Source: Phallusia mammillata (lineage: Eukaryota > Chordata > Ascidiacea > Phlebobranchia > Ascidiidae). Taken from it: a DNA stretch of 64,000 bases. The translations under genes and the position numbers were made by a program. Below, piece after piece: positions 52,224-64,000 of the stretch. The stretch covers positions 106,420 to 170,419 of the forward strand of contig QLIY01000084.1 of the NCBI GenBank assembly GCA_003260075.1. Reading direction: 5' to 3'. Every line of letters begins with the position of its first letter. Positions within the stretch are counted from its first letter, which is position 1. Under the pieces are notes generated by a model. That model was not told the origin of the DNA, did no database searches, and saw only the letters and a list, made by a program, of their open reading frames with translations.

Positions 52224-54876
52224 CTTCCACAGGTCCTGATCGTTCTAGCGTCCCACTTTTTCCATCGCTGTCGTAACTGTCACTGCATTCCGGACTGAAA
52301 ACTCTGCTTCCAGAATCCGTTACATCAAGGCCTTTGCGTTCCTTTACGCGCTTGCTGAACAAACGACCCAGAGTCCCTGATTTCGACATAGTGGACTTGC
52401 CCATGCTCTTCAGGTTGCTTTCCCAGCTAATATCCGTGACAGTAAGCTCTTTGTTGTCCGTGCTGTTAAAATTGGTAGATGAGGAAAGATTGGATGGGAA
52501 CATGCCTCGTTCTAACGTTCGCGTCTTGTTCCAGCTATCCTTGTAGTCGTGTTTTTTCTCGGATCGCTTCAAAGAGTTTGAAGAGGATGCAGCTCTCTCC
52601 CGGCTCAAACCTTTCTTCCCGTGGTTGGGAGACAAACCTAACGGAGGCTTCAAGCTTGGCATTCCCTGTGGACCGCTGTTTAGTTCTTCCTGTGTGGGGG
52701 ATCGAAGGCTATCTTGTTTTGCTTGATGATTGAGCTCAGGGGTTGACATGGTCAGTTTCTTTTTACTCCCAAATCTAAAACTTTTGCGTAGGCTTCTGTC
52801 CTTATGCTTTTTACCTTCTTTTTGCTTTTTGTCAGCTTTCTTATCTGACTTTTTTGCTTTCTTATCTTTTTTGTGAAAATCTTCATAAAACGCTTGTGCC
52901 AGGTCCGAAAATTCGGCGTTCTCAGCAGGAGGCAGAGGTTTCAAAGTCATTGACCGTTTTATTTCTGCGATTTCCTGCTTCACGCTTTCAGGATCCTTCG
53001 ACTTCACCCGCTCGAGAGATTCAAAGGATTGTTTTTGCATTTGCGAATGTTGTTCAGCAAAGCTAGCCAACGACATGCTGGGAGCTTTATCCGGGGATTT
53101 CAATTTGGCAGCAGCCTGGTGGTTGTAGCCGCCCTGGATGACTTTTGTAAACTTTTCAAAGGCCTCGTCGTCTTCCACAGCCTCATAATCGTCATCGGAG
53201 CTGACTGGTGACTTTAGGTCTTTTGTGCTGTTCGCTTTACTACGTGGTTTTCTCGAAGACGTAGACGAAGTCCTTGAAGCGTATGGCGAGGTCTTTGCGA
53301 GCCATTCCAAGTATTTTTTATCCAGGGACCGTGTTCGCCCGTCGTTAGCCAACAGTTTCATCAACAACGAGCCGTCAAGCTGCTGTTTCCCAGCCATGGC
53401 CCCATCAGGAAGCAATATATTCCCGTCTTCATCCGTAATGTCCAAGTCAAACGGAGCTTGTTCCGCCAAAGTCTTACTCTTCCTTCTCTCAAACTCGCCC
53501 AGAGAAGGCTTACTCAAGCAGCTGGTGGTGCGCTGGAGCTTTGTCCCTCGCGCAGGAACATCCGGGACATCTTCCAGATCAGAGTCGGAATCGTCGTAGT
53601 CGCGTAGATTTTTGGCGGAATTGTTTTGCCGCACTTTGGTGATTCGCGAGACAACCCCGCCTTGTTTTCCAGCTCTCGACGATGAACGAGCAAGCCCGAA
53701 CGAAGAGTGTCTTTTAACCGGAGAAAGCATAGTGTCACCGTGCTGCAAATACTTTCTAGCCGCTTTTCCAGCATCGGTTGGTGATTGCTGTTTGTCTTTG
53801 TTGTTCTGTTGTGGTCTTACAACCGAGTTTGGGTTTTCGTTAAACGCGTTTAGGGACTTGCTGCGATAATTGAGATTCGAGTTTCCTTTTTTTCTTTTCT
53901 CTTCTTCACCGGACGTTTCATCTTCGCTCGAGTCGGAAAACCCGAAACGCTTAGACGGAATGGCGGAAGCAACATCAGACAACGACATGGACTGAAAGAG
54001 TTTAGTCGGTGTCGCTGGCCTAACTTCCACACAAGGCAGATGCTGCGGTATGGGTGGACGCTGAGCATTGTGCACTGGCGTCGGTGACATTTCAGTGTAA
54101 TCGCCAAAATCATCTTCGTAATCATCATCATCGTCCTTGTGGAAGCTTCCTTCTTTAATCAAACCTTTCGGAATCCTCGGAGAAGTTATACGTGAGTTAT
54201 CTGGCTCAGAAACCTGTTTGAAATCAAACTGTCCATTTACAGTGGTTCGCGGTGAGCCTTCAGTTGACCGTCGTGGTGGCATTCTGAAACTACCGCTTTT
54301 CACAACACGCGGACGCATGCTGGAGTTGACCGGACTGCTACGGTGAGAAATCATGGGACTATTGTTGCCGCTACTGGCGCCTGTCATATCTGCGTAGTCT
54401 TCCTCATCGCTGTTTAGGCGTTGACGAGGCGTTATGTACGATGGAACGTAGTCAGCACCTTTAGCATGCCTCTCATCGATGCGGCTAATTTCGCCACGAT
54501 GAGTTGGTCCAGGACTACTTCGCGGTGACGGCATATAACGCGATGACGATGATACCGTGTTAGAGCGTTGCGGAGTTGATCTTGATTGCTTAACGGTCAT
54601 ATCGACGTATATTTCTTCGTCGTCGCCAGCGTTCGCCCTCGCCTGGCTCAAAGCGAGATCGTTTACATGTGGAGGTCGGATGTTTGACATTGTGTGATGT
54701 CGTTCGCTCAACCGACTCCGAGCTATTGCGGGACTTGAAGGTTGGCTAGTTGAGGTGATGCGGGAAGCCGTTGTCGCTCTCCTTGTCAGCTCATGAGCGC
54801 CCTGGCTCTTTGAAGCATATCCTGGTGATCGACTCTTGGTCGCTCCTGGTCTATAGTAACTCTGGTCTTCTATCAT
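51397..54876 (-). CDS. Long low-complexity protein, unrecognised, interrupted by a gap
   Basis: A giant first coding exon (54876 down to 51853) joins in phase 1 to a short last exon (51485-51397) ending EAQKVKS, for about 1040 codons including the gap. The protein is dominated by Ser, Arg, Pro, Asp and Lys and appears disordered. Visible features are repeated PRS/SP motifs in the first 250 residues, acidic patches (DDDDDYEDDFGDYTEM; DSDSDLEDVPDVP), two related EDYADMT / EEIYVDMT / DYTEM tyrosine motifs, a more ordered-looking block (GSLLMKLLANDGRTRSLDKKYLEWLAKTSPYASR) that could bind a partner, and a Lys-rich stretch (KKDKKAKKSDKKADKKQKEGKK). There is no signal peptide or membrane segment. 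The proline run at its C-terminal third is an artefact of the 58 G run at 52166-52223, across which the frame changes. The repeated Y.DMT/Y.EM motifs look like candidate phosphotyrosine sites (inference). The tail CNTSKGLVMKHDGPDSSEG continues the real frame. Confidence 0.75.
52166..52223. other. 58 G run: probable sequence gap inside coding sequence
   Basis: It interrupts the low-complexity protein gene. The reading frame before the run does not match the frame that continues sensibly after it, so the run is not genuine coding sequence of this length. Confidence 0.8.
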
Positions 54877-57800
54877 TCTTCAGTCGAGGTAGGCAGGTAT
54901 ATCCAATAAATATCACTTTACAGCGTAAAAGCGCTCTAAGAATCAGCACCGATCACGTTGCTGTGAACAACGTTATACAACAATGATGTTTTAGGTAAAA
55001 CCTCATAAGGTCGCATGTAGTTTCATAATAACACATTGTGTGGGCCTAAAAATCCAATCAATAGGAGTTTAGTTTCGTTACAAAAAAGCCACTTACTTCC
55101 GTATTTTAAATTGTTCGGTATGCCAAGACCACACACATAAAGCTGACAAACAACTTTTCCACATAAAAAAAAACTGTCTCATTTTTACATAGCTAACTGT
55201 CCTTAATTTACTTGCACATACGAACATCATCCAAAACACAGCATATAGCCAGGCGTATCACATACGCCAACTCAAACACCTGCTAACACGTCATATCCGT
55301 CCTGGCCTGATAGTCATTGCGTATACGCAACGCGCCCATAAGAGAACCAAACAATAAACGGGCCAACTTTGCCAACTGCACGCAAATCAATTAAAGCATG
55401 AACTCGCTGGGTCTATCAACAATAGGAAGTGAGGTCAGGGCGCCCACATCCACGCCGTAGCTCGCTCGTTACGTTACCTACGTCACTATGACGTAATTGG
55501 CAAAGTGTGTATTATTTTCCACCCAACACCCTTCGCTAGTATCAAAAAAATAAACTCAAGAGTTCCATGTTACAGTAACTAAATTGAAAACTTCTCTGTT
55601 TTCAAGAAGACATTTTAACTGGCTGAAAACCAACAATTCACTTCGGTTATAATTAAAAAAACATGTTAGCTTATGTGCTGATGTTATCAGGACTGTATTC
55701 TAGACAGCTGAGTGATTCGATAATGTTTTTCTGGCACGAGGTTGTGCGTTTCCGTTGCTAATGTTTCACCAAATATAATGATGCGATCAGCCGGAATGCT
55801 GGGCAGCCACAACACGATTAAACAAAGCAATTATTCAACTCAAATCTTTCTCTAGCCACCTCAAGCTGTCTCCTGTCCAGTATTCACAACTTAACTGAAG
55901 CAGTCTATACTAGATTATATAAAGACACGGGGTTTTTCTCGGTTTTGCCATGACATCACCCTCACGCCATAGCTCATCTTGTGAGGGGTTTCGCCCACCG
56001 TGCATAACATGGGCGGAAGTGTCTTAATGCGTTGAAAGTCCACTTTGATAAGTTATGTTTGGGTTACCTACATCTAGCTCGTCTGTTATGGCCTGTAGCC
56101 GTAATTAACGGGTCTTGCATGTGTAAATAATAAAATTTGAACTCTTTGAACATCCGCAAGTGTCCCTGTGTGTGATCAATAACAGAAAGGTGACTATGGG
56201 TAAACTCAAAACAATGCAGCCTGAATGCCTTCGTCTGTTTCTTAGTTGATGCTCGAAAATCACAACACAAGATTGAGTTACTAACAGAACACTCTCAATT
56301 TGGGGTGTTTTCTTTCAACATAATTAAGCACATTTATCACCTGAAACCTTTCAATTTTTGAACTATACCTTATAACTGCCAACTTACTCATGTGCATCAT
56401 TGTACTTACTCATTTTTCCACTACAGTCTCAACTAACTGTCCTACATAGACGCAAGGCGACACTGTTTCTTGCCATACTTTTTATCTAATACCTGCAGTG
56501 TTAATAGCTTGAGACAACCGGAAGAAACGTCACCTGTTCGATGAGCGTGTGTTATGCGGAGCAACATAGTCGACAAACAAAGGCAACAGGTTGCTGTGAT
56601 AATAGTTGTGACGTTTTGATGCTATCCACTGTGAATCACAATCAGTTTATAAGTTTGTACTCGAAATTAGCGCTGGTTACAAACGTGCATGTTTGTGTGT
56701 GTGTGTGCTGCGCGAGCGTGCTTGTATTTTTCACGCCTTGCACCTCGTCTTCTTGGCATGAGGAAATTGCTGCTGATTCTTGCAAGAAACTGTAGTTTCT
56801 CATGCGTCGTGGGCAGCACTTATCGTCGATGTTTGATAACGGTTTAAAGTGTGTGAACGACCAACTGATGTGTTTTCCAATTTTCACCGCAAAATCTACG
56901 TAAGGCAACCTATACAGCTGAAGCCAAAACGGGTTGGAATGTGGAATGGTTATGAGATTAGTTTAAAAACGGTGTACTTGGGGTAAGCGTGTAAGGTGAT
57001 GGTATGGTTTTTCACATTACCTGCAGTAAGTAGCAACCCATACCGTCAGTGTGGCCAGAAATCTCGGTTCTGCCAACCACATAAGACCTCAAAAACTTTG
57101 CTGTGTTAAACAAAACATTTCGAGGTCTGTGGCTAAAATGGGAAACATTTTCAAGGGCTAGTGCTGAAATGGGAAGGGGAATGTACACTACATCATACGG
57201 TGCTAAGTTTCCTTTTAATCGTGACATCAAAACATGACGTGACCGAAGAACTTGGCGGCAAGGAGCTGCTACGAGACGTGACGTAGCGGATATGTGGCCT
57301 GCCACCGGAAGCTGTATATATTGAAAAATTGTCAGCCAAATGTAACGTCACTTCAAACCAGCCTTATGTATAAATTACGTCCGTAAAAATCGAAAACAGA
57401 GAGACTTGAAACGGAAAACAAAAACCATTCTAACACAACATGCAAAAACGGCTAGCATGTCAAAATTGAAGAACGGCAAAGCACTTTCAACAGTTTACCA
57501 ACATCTGGGAGTGTAAAATCATTTAGACGTTTGGCAGGTTTAGGCGAAGCTATTGATTTGGTTTTAGTCTCGCTGAAATATATATAAATTCCTTGCTTTA
57601 AATATATATAAATTCCAAGTAAAATGCTTGCTTTCCAACAGTTGCAGTTAGTTTTAGTAACGTTTTAGCACTGTACCTAAATGGCACAACTTAAAAAAAC
57701 AAACACTTTACAAAACTAATATCTGACATAATGTTTGTTTTCCTGGCCTGTTATTTTTCAAAATTGCTATTTTTTAATGTTAATGGGGTTGAGTCTCCGA

Positions 57801-58028
57801 AAACTCTGCGACCACGCCCCAGATCCACCCCTAATACGTTTTTAATGTAATGTAAAACTCTAGTCTAGAAGTTATGACACAATGAATTTTTACATGCAAA
57901 ACAAAGACATTATCGATAAAAATGCCGCTAAACCATGCCTATGAATAGTGATTGGTAATTAGAGCTCAATCCCCTGTAGACTAGGGTTGCCATACGTCAG
58001 GATTTTCCCTGACATATCAGGGAATTTA

Positions 58029-58040
58029 GGGGGGGGGGGG
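58029..58040. other. G-run seam at a transposon edge
   Basis: 57905-58028 and 58041-58163 match except for a 3-4 base indel and minor changes. Both contain the left end of the 58115 element. Confidence 0.8.
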
Positions 58041-58114
58041 AGACATTATCGATAAAAATGCTAAACCATGCCTATGAATAGTGATTGGTAATTAGAGCTC
58101 AATCCCCTGTAGAC

Positions 58115-59104
58115 TAGGGTTGCCATACGTCAGGATTTTCCCTGACATATCAGGGAATTTAGTGTTTAAATCTGCGTCAGGGAGAAATGTTAAAATGTAC
58201 TTAAAAGTCAGGAATTTAAGAATATATATACTACGAAATTAATCTACCAACGGAGAAAGTTTCTAGTATTTTGCTACAACCGCGTCTACCATGGAACGTA
58301 AAGAGGTAAACTGGCGGCGCGCAAGTTAACGTACAAGGTTACTGTTTCGTTTTGCAGTGTGTTTGCGCGCGTAACAATACCTGTTTGTTACTGTAACAAT
58401 ACCTGTAAGGTCTTTGTGGCTCCCTTTGTTTTTGTTTTTTTATGTGTGAAATTAGTCTGAATGTTTTTTAGAGTGGTAAAGGTTGGCGACCCCTGATATA
58501 TGTGCTTATTGTTTCAAAGATAGTAAGAGTAGTGACCTTGGCCTAATAAACTTAACTAAACTGAAGCATACACAGAAAGTTAGTTGTCAAGGATCAGAGT
58601 ACCATATCTAACGTTTTCTCGTGTCGCCGTCCGTGTGACTTCCGAATATTCTAAATTTATTCCGGAATAGAAGTGTTTAGATCGCAAAAAATGGTTAACG
58701 CAGCGGTTCTCAAACTGGGGTCCGCGGTCCTTTAGGGCATTTTGCGGGGACCACGAAAAGGCGGAAGTAATTCTATATCAAAGTGAAAGTGAGAATCGAC
58801 CGTCTCCATTGCTAAACAATAGGCTTTATTGCATGACAACCAACAAAAATGCAATTGTTCGCGCACAATTGTATTACTTTTTATCTTGTCTGTGATGTCA
58901 GATTTGGATTATTGTTATGCACAATTTTGCATAACTGGCTAAAATCCTCAACCAACTTTCGCTTTTCCGAAATACACATTCAGGCTTACTGACCGCGAGC
59001 CCTCGAAATAATACAAAGGGACCGAAAATGTCTGAGAAAAACTGGGTTAACGCAACCAAGATAAATTTTGTCAGGGATTGTGCATCATAAATATGGCAAC
59101 CCTA
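58115..59104. mobile_element. hAT-like element with perfect termini and 8 bp target duplication
   Basis: The termini TAGGGTTGCCATA and TATGGCAACCCTA are exact inverted repeats. Both flanks are CTGTAGAC. It is 990 bp long because a second element (58701-59044) is inserted in it. Removing that element and its target repeat leaves about 640 bp without transposase. The first 45 bp also occur at about 57994-58028 because of the seam at 58029, so the partial upstream copy is not a second insertion. Confidence 0.9.
58701..59044. mobile_element. Nested hAT element inside the 58115 element
   Basis: The left end CAGCGGTTCTCAAACTGGGG resembles, inverted and diverged, the right end GTCTGAGAAAAACTG. The flanks on both sides are GGTTAACG, a perfect 8 bp target duplication. 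It is 344 bp without a transposase. It must be younger than the element it interrupts. Confidence 0.85.
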
Positions 59105-59555
59105 CTGTAGACAGTCAATAGCTTGAAACAGGGCACATTAACTATCTATTTGTCCACAGTTTGTGTTTAGCTAATCGACTAACAGCTTTTTATATTTTGG
59201 TCAAGGAAGTAAGAATATGTTTTGTTGTAAAAAAACATTTTTATCTTATCAATCACTGCTTCTGTTCTGCAATCAATAAGAGTTTGATGTTGGTGCGACA
59301 ATCGATATCCGACAAAACATTAACGTCCATTATCCAGATTTACGCCACGTGCTTACGAAAGCGTCATAATTCGATTGTACTAAATCGTTATGGAGTACAA
59401 TGACCTCTATTTGCAGAGAAACTGCAACTTGCTGAATATCAGCAATGATTTGTGAGGAATTACAAAACACTTCATGAATGACAAAAACGATTTACAATTG
59501 ATATGTTTTTCGCATTTTTTAAAACACAACTGTCTCAAATGTCTTTTCGAATCCA

Positions 59556-60005
59556 TTGCGTTCTAGACTATTATCTGTCCCAAAACAGTCAAATTTTTTA
59601 AACTCGTACTATTTAATCACATACTTAAAATATGAAAAAATGCACGAAATTAACACAAATGGCACAAAAGCAAAACTTAAAGGTAATAGCTTATACAGGG
59701 TGCTTGAAACATTGAATAAAAGAGAAAAGCAACTTTTTTATTTCTTATTAGATGATATCAAAGATAACATACCATCTTCCATTGGTGGTGTAACGTTCAA
59801 CATTATTCCAACAGTCGTTTTCATCACATTTTGCACCAACGAAGGCCGAGTTGTTTTTCCCTGGGTTAGTGATTTCCTCATGTTGAACTTCTATAAACCG
59901 GATTTTCCTCACAGTTGCACTAAGCGGTGTTTGCTTTCGCACATTAAGGAGCATTTATTCAGCACTAAATCAACGACAGCCCTATTAATACCTCAGAATC
60001 TGTGA
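59556..60005 (+). CDS. Isolated 149-codon ORF, unrecognised
   Basis: It is an uninterrupted frame with a Lys/Leu-rich middle (LKGNSLYRVLETLNKREKQL) and a hydrophobic patch (FNIIPTVVFITFC). An in-frame ATG begins MHEINTNG at 59640. I see no promoter, no splice signals and no family resemblance. It may be chance, or a relic of a mobile element near the hAT cluster. Confidence 0.2.
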   Translation: MRSRLLSVPKQSNFLNSYYLITYLKYEKMHEINTNGTKAKLKGNSLYRVLETLNKREKQLFYFLLDDIKDNIPSSIGGVTFNIIPTVVFITFCTNEGRVVFPWVSDFLMLNFYKPDFPHSCTKRCLLSHIKEHLFSTKSTTALLIPQNL

Positions 60006-60637
60006 ATCAACAATAGCGCGTGTTTATACATAATAGTCTGGACAAACGCCTCGTCTCAAAGGCTGCATCAACGGCAATTGGGCGGTGTTGTCTATTCCCT
60101 TGGGGTTAGGTATTTGTACTCATCTATTATACATAGGATTTATCTTCTAGCGCTACGTTGCGCAACAAACGGAGTGCGCATTAACGCGCATTGTCCTGTA
60201 GCAGCTGGGTTTCGCATTCAGGACATTGTTTGCAGCGACTTGGGTTGTAAGTACGTTTGCTTAAGCCCAAGCGAACGTGATTGCAGAGGGCGTTTATGAC
60301 AACCAGTTTCGCTAGTCCCAAGAGCAGTCAACTTTAACATGTTGTACTTTCAGCTGCCATCGCCACAATCTAATCTTAGTCCATTGCTGTGTTTTTTACC
60401 TTCCAACACTGTGCTGTCTCTTTTTGAACTGTCGGGACGGTAAAGTACCGTTGATAAACCGCGTTGTAATCTTACGACCAAGTCCTTTGGTTTGATTGCA
60501 CCGGAGGCACTGATTACGCTACCGGAATGCAATGCAGTCATGACGAGTTTCTGCCTTTCAAGTCCCGGGAGGTGGAAAGGCTTTACTTGACAGCAAAAAT
60601 CTATGCGGATTGTTGGCAGCATATCCTCATTCATATC

Positions 60638-60648
60638 GGGGGGGGGGG
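60638..60648. other. G-run seam
   Basis: 60550-60637 and 60649-60737 differ by one inserted base. Confidence 0.8.
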
Positions 60649-62112
60649 ATGCCTTTCAAGTCCCGGGAGGTGGAAAGGCTTTACTTGAGCAGCAAAAATC
60701 TATGCGGATTGTTGGCAGCATATCCTCATTCATATCGATTGAATCGATCAGCGTCCACCCATGATTAAAACGTGGGTCATGTCTGTCTGAACGGTAACGA
60801 TTCCAAAGCTGACCAATTTCCTGCTATTTTACTGAAACACCGCACCTGCCCAGCGCAACTCGCGTAGACCAAATCTAAGTGCCATGGCAAAGCGTTGCCT
60901 ACTGTAATAATACCTGAGGCGTCTACAGACAAACATACTTGTTTTCTTTAGTCCAGTACACACGTTATGGCGAATTCCGTCGCAGACTAAGCTTACTCTA
61001 GCGATCTACATTTATACAAACTGCAGGAAGCACCATTCAATGTCTCTGGGGCAATTCAACATCCAGGTCAATAAAGACTCTGCTTTAAACGACTTGTAGC
61101 GCGAACTGTCATGTATTTAGATGAATATCTCGCGGACGATTGCTGCCATAAAACCAAACTTAACAATCGCTGTTGAAGTGAATCACTCTCACCTACGTAA
61201 AACACTAAATCTTGGACAGAATGGTTAAGGGTTTATATGTATATGACTGTGTTTTATGAGATAAAAGTTGCGATTTGGTAAAAAACACCCTCGGGCTTGT
61301 AAGTTCTTCATAAGATTAGGCTATAATGTTTGATGTTAGCAGGTGGTAGCCAACACATGAACGGTAGTTAAGGCAAACGTGTTACTACGTTTCGTTTTAT
61401 TTGCCGATAATCATAAAAAATAACTAGGCCTGTTTCCATTTAATTTTCCCAAAAAGATTTTTCTCAGATATAGTGTGTTACTATTTTGCCTAGCCTACCA
61501 TATAGGCTACACTTTTTTGAAGGACAAGCTTGTCCTCCTCATGCAAACTTTTATTTAATCTCTTCAATTATTATACATGACGACATGAAATAGTTAAATG
61601 CACCACCCGTTTACCAGATTTATTTCAAAGCTAAAGTGTGGGGCACTTATTTACGCACAAATCTGAATGACTAATGACAAATAATCAAATTTCTGACGAT
61701 TCATTGTCACAGTTGAGTCGCAGTTTCAAATTGTTTGTTGTTTATGAACTAAGGAATCGAATCGAAACTTGATTCGCATGAGTAACTTTTTGCATCACGT
61801 GTGCAACAAACGTGACGTAGTATGACGTTGCTTGAAAGTTGAAATGCAAAGGTTTTGTGACAATTGTGAGCTAAAGTACAATGTACAAAGTACAAGACTA
61901 CAAGTATTGTTTTCTTTAAACAAATTCAGGTCGAACATGTATGTTTTATAGTCACAATTACAAGTTTACAAGAATTGTTTTTGCCAATGATGAAACAAAG
62001 TTTTCATTTCTTTGCAGATAATTTTTTAAAGAGGTTCTTTATTTGTTGTAAGTTTACACAAATTCTATGTAAATGTTGCTTTACAAACTGATTATAACAC
62101 AAATTTATAACC

Positions 62113-63974
62113 ATGGGCCACAAAAATGGTGTTGGCTCCAGTCTCCGGGGAATTACTATGCACATTGTTCATCCAAAACAAAGCAATGAAAGTCAATCAT
62201 CAAAGGGGAAGGCTTTTAGTCTTGTTGTAAAAACACTATGCCTTATTTTGTTCTATTATATTTTCTCCATTGGATTGACTTTTTATAACAAATGGATGTT
62301 CAAGGTAAGTTTATGAGAAGAAATTAGATTTTAAAACACTAATGATTTTGTGATTTCAGCGTTTTCACTACCCTTTAATGACTACCTGTCTGCATTTTCT
62401 ATTCGTGTTTGTGTATTGTGGAACATGTCGCATATTATGTACTCGCTGCCGTGAAAACACTCCTACATTAAGTTGGACGTTGTACTTGAAAAAAGTTTTC
62501 ATAACAGGTAAATTTACATTTACAGTTATAAACATTTATATTACAACAGTTATAACAACAATCTTGTATTCACTAGGGTTTGCCAGTGCACTGGACATTG
62601 GTTTGTCAAATTGGAGTTTTGTTTTTATAACCGTTTCACTGTAAGTAGCTTGATTAGGTTGAAATTAGTATCTCTGTTATGTCAATAATGTGGAATATTA
62701 CTTTTGCAATTTTCTTGCAGATATACAATGGTGAAATCAACAGCTGTGATTTTTATCCTCGGATTTTCATTAATACTAAAACTTGAAAAACCAGTAAGAT
62801 GTTCAACTAAAATTGTTTTCTGGTTGTGTTAAAAAATTTTGTTTTGTAGAGATGGTCTCTTATTATTGTGGTTGGTCTTATTTCTGGTGGATTGTTTTTG
62901 TTTGTTTTTGAATCTACGCAATTTAACCCAGAAGGTTTTATATTGGTGCTCACTGCATCTTTTCTTGGTGGAATTCGATGGACTTTGAGCCAGATTCTAA
63001 CCCAGAAGAAAGAATTAAGTATGCCAAAAGAAACTTTACAAACCATATAACACAACAAATCATTTTTTTCTCTTGTGTTGCTAGATTTAACAAATCCAAT
63101 AGACTTAACATACCACCTCACTCCCACTATGTTTGTTGGTCTATTTCCCCTTGCATTGGCACATGAAGGTAACACAACAGTTTTTTTTTTTAATTTGTTA
63201 ATGAACTATGCCACTATTTAACCAAATATGCTTGTAGGTCTTCCATTCTTTTCGTCTTCATTTTTATTTGCCAGTGAAACAGTTGGTGAGATGGTTCCAG
63301 CATTATTAATGATTCTTGTTGGTGGGATCCTGGCATTTTTATTGAGTGTTTCAGAATACTTGTTACTCAGCTCAACTTCATCACTGACTTTGTCTATTTG
63401 TGGCATATTTAAGGCAAGCATTTACCAATGTGGTTATATATTTATTATGGCTAACAACAGTGTCAACAGCTCAGATCCATAACTTATCTGTTTCTTCGTA
63501 AAGCCTAATGTCTTCGTAAAGCTAGCTTGGCTGAAGTACCATAGTGGCCAATATATTTGTATAAAGCATGACATTTCGACATCAACTTGTGTCATTCTCA
63601 AAAAAAAGATATATGTTGCTTAATTATCGTGTAGTGAACATATGTTTTGGAGCTGCAATTGCCACTTACTCACTAGGTACAAGTTTGCATTTTTTTAAAT
63701 GTATATTTGTGTTTCTTTGTTATGAATTACCACTTGTATGGTTACATGTGACTGAAGTGTGCAGTACCTAGTACTAAAAACTGCTTGTTGTCCAATTGGA
63801 ATTGTCATGAAGACTTGCTGACCATTTGCTTTTAACTTTTTTAGGAAATCGCTACACTTCTTTTAGATTCTACGTACAATGGAAACAAGTTTACAGCCAT
63901 GAATTGGGTTGGTTTCTTGATATGCATTTCAGGAATAGGTTGTCATGTGTACTTAAAATACAAACACAGCCAAG
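62113..63974 (+). CDS. SLC35C2: SLC35C2-type nucleotide-sugar transporter (3' partial)
   Basis: Eight exons join in phase: 62113-62304, 62360-62507, 62577-62640, 62721-62793, 62850-63018, 63085-63168, 63238-63413, 63845-63974. The gene continues past the right edge in phase 1. The start ACCATGG is a strong initiation context. The protein is a multipass membrane protein of the drug/metabolite transporter fold. Family blocks are [93 protein letters not shown]-type junction and [23 protein letters not shown]35C2 acts in the early secretory pathway and affects Notch fucosylation in mammals. The intron after 63413 starts with GC, needed to give the conserved GIFK|EIATLLL junction. Confidence 0.93.
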
Positions 63975-64000
63975 GTACGGTGATAAAAAATATTTTCTGC

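Larger units (their letters stand above)
54877..62112. other. Intergenic region with nested transposons; no gene recognised
   Basis: It contains the elements at 58115-59104 and 58701-59044, seams at 58029 and 60638, and an isolated 149-codon plus-strand ORF (59556-60005) listed separately. The divergent start between the minus-strand low-complexity gene and plus-strand SLC35C2 means regulatory sequence for both probably lies here. No specific element was identified. Confidence 0.55.

Noticed and set aside
52032-52298. Plus-strand ORF with a long glycine run
   Set aside because: It is the 58 G run read as GGG codons, antisense to the low-complexity gene.
57012-57305. 97-codon minus-strand ORF in the right intergenic region
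   Set aside because: No motif or splice continuity; consistent with chance.
3340-60648. G-runs as a G-quadruplex regulatory system or as hotspots of tandem duplication
   Set aside because: Uniform 10-12 base length, position always between diverged copies, and frame breaks in conserved genes argue for an artefact.
63568-63771. 67-codon ORF in the last SLC35C2 intron
   Set aside because: It interrupts the conserved GIFK|EIATLLL junction and has no transporter features.

Overview
This is a gene-dense, intron-rich animal nuclear sequence. The gene set is metazoan: WDR13, WFIKKN, CSTPP1/C11orf49, PSAT1, EPAC/RAPGEF3-4, SLC35C2 and a farnesyl-diphosphate-synthase-like gene. Introns are mostly short, canonical promoters are occasionally visible, and small hAT-type transposons are frequent. 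A marine invertebrate deuterostome, most likely a tunicate, fits best, but the species is an inference.

Layout from left to right: the 3' end of WDR13 (+, 1-1267); a four-transmembrane protein with a PPxY tail (+, 1913-4363); an intronless FPP synthase (-, 5063-6288); a 7.4 kb stretch with no recognisable gene; complete WFIKKN (+, 13755-17537); CSTPP1 (-, about 18.6-21.0 kb); a 28-exon gene for an unrecognised secreted protein built from three copies of a six-exon cassette plus a cysteine-containing C-terminal region (+, 21635-31413); PSAT1 (-, 32042-34073) with a TATA/CRE promoter; an EPAC-type Rap exchange factor (-, 36874-47917) with a possible alternative first exon; a long low-complexity protein I do not recognise (-, 51397-54876); a 7.2 kb intergenic stretch with nested hAT elements; and the 5' part of SLC35C2 (+, 62113 to the edge). 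A tRNA-Ala(AGC) gene lies antisense in an intron of the triplicated-cassette gene.

The sequence itself carries a strong artefact. There are 24 G-runs. Most are 10-12 G long and sit between two near-identical copies of the same 65-320 bp. Five are longer (19-66) and lack flanking copies. The simplest reading is that scaffold gaps (N) were written as G: short runs are minimum-size gaps where unmerged, probably allelic, contig ends overlap, and long runs are estimated real gaps. They split the FPP synthase, EPAC and low-complexity genes and create false proline runs. The most interesting biology is the triplicated six-exon cassette gene. I reconstructed its 28 exons by hand with every splice phase consistent, giving 1017 residues; I cannot assign it to a named family.
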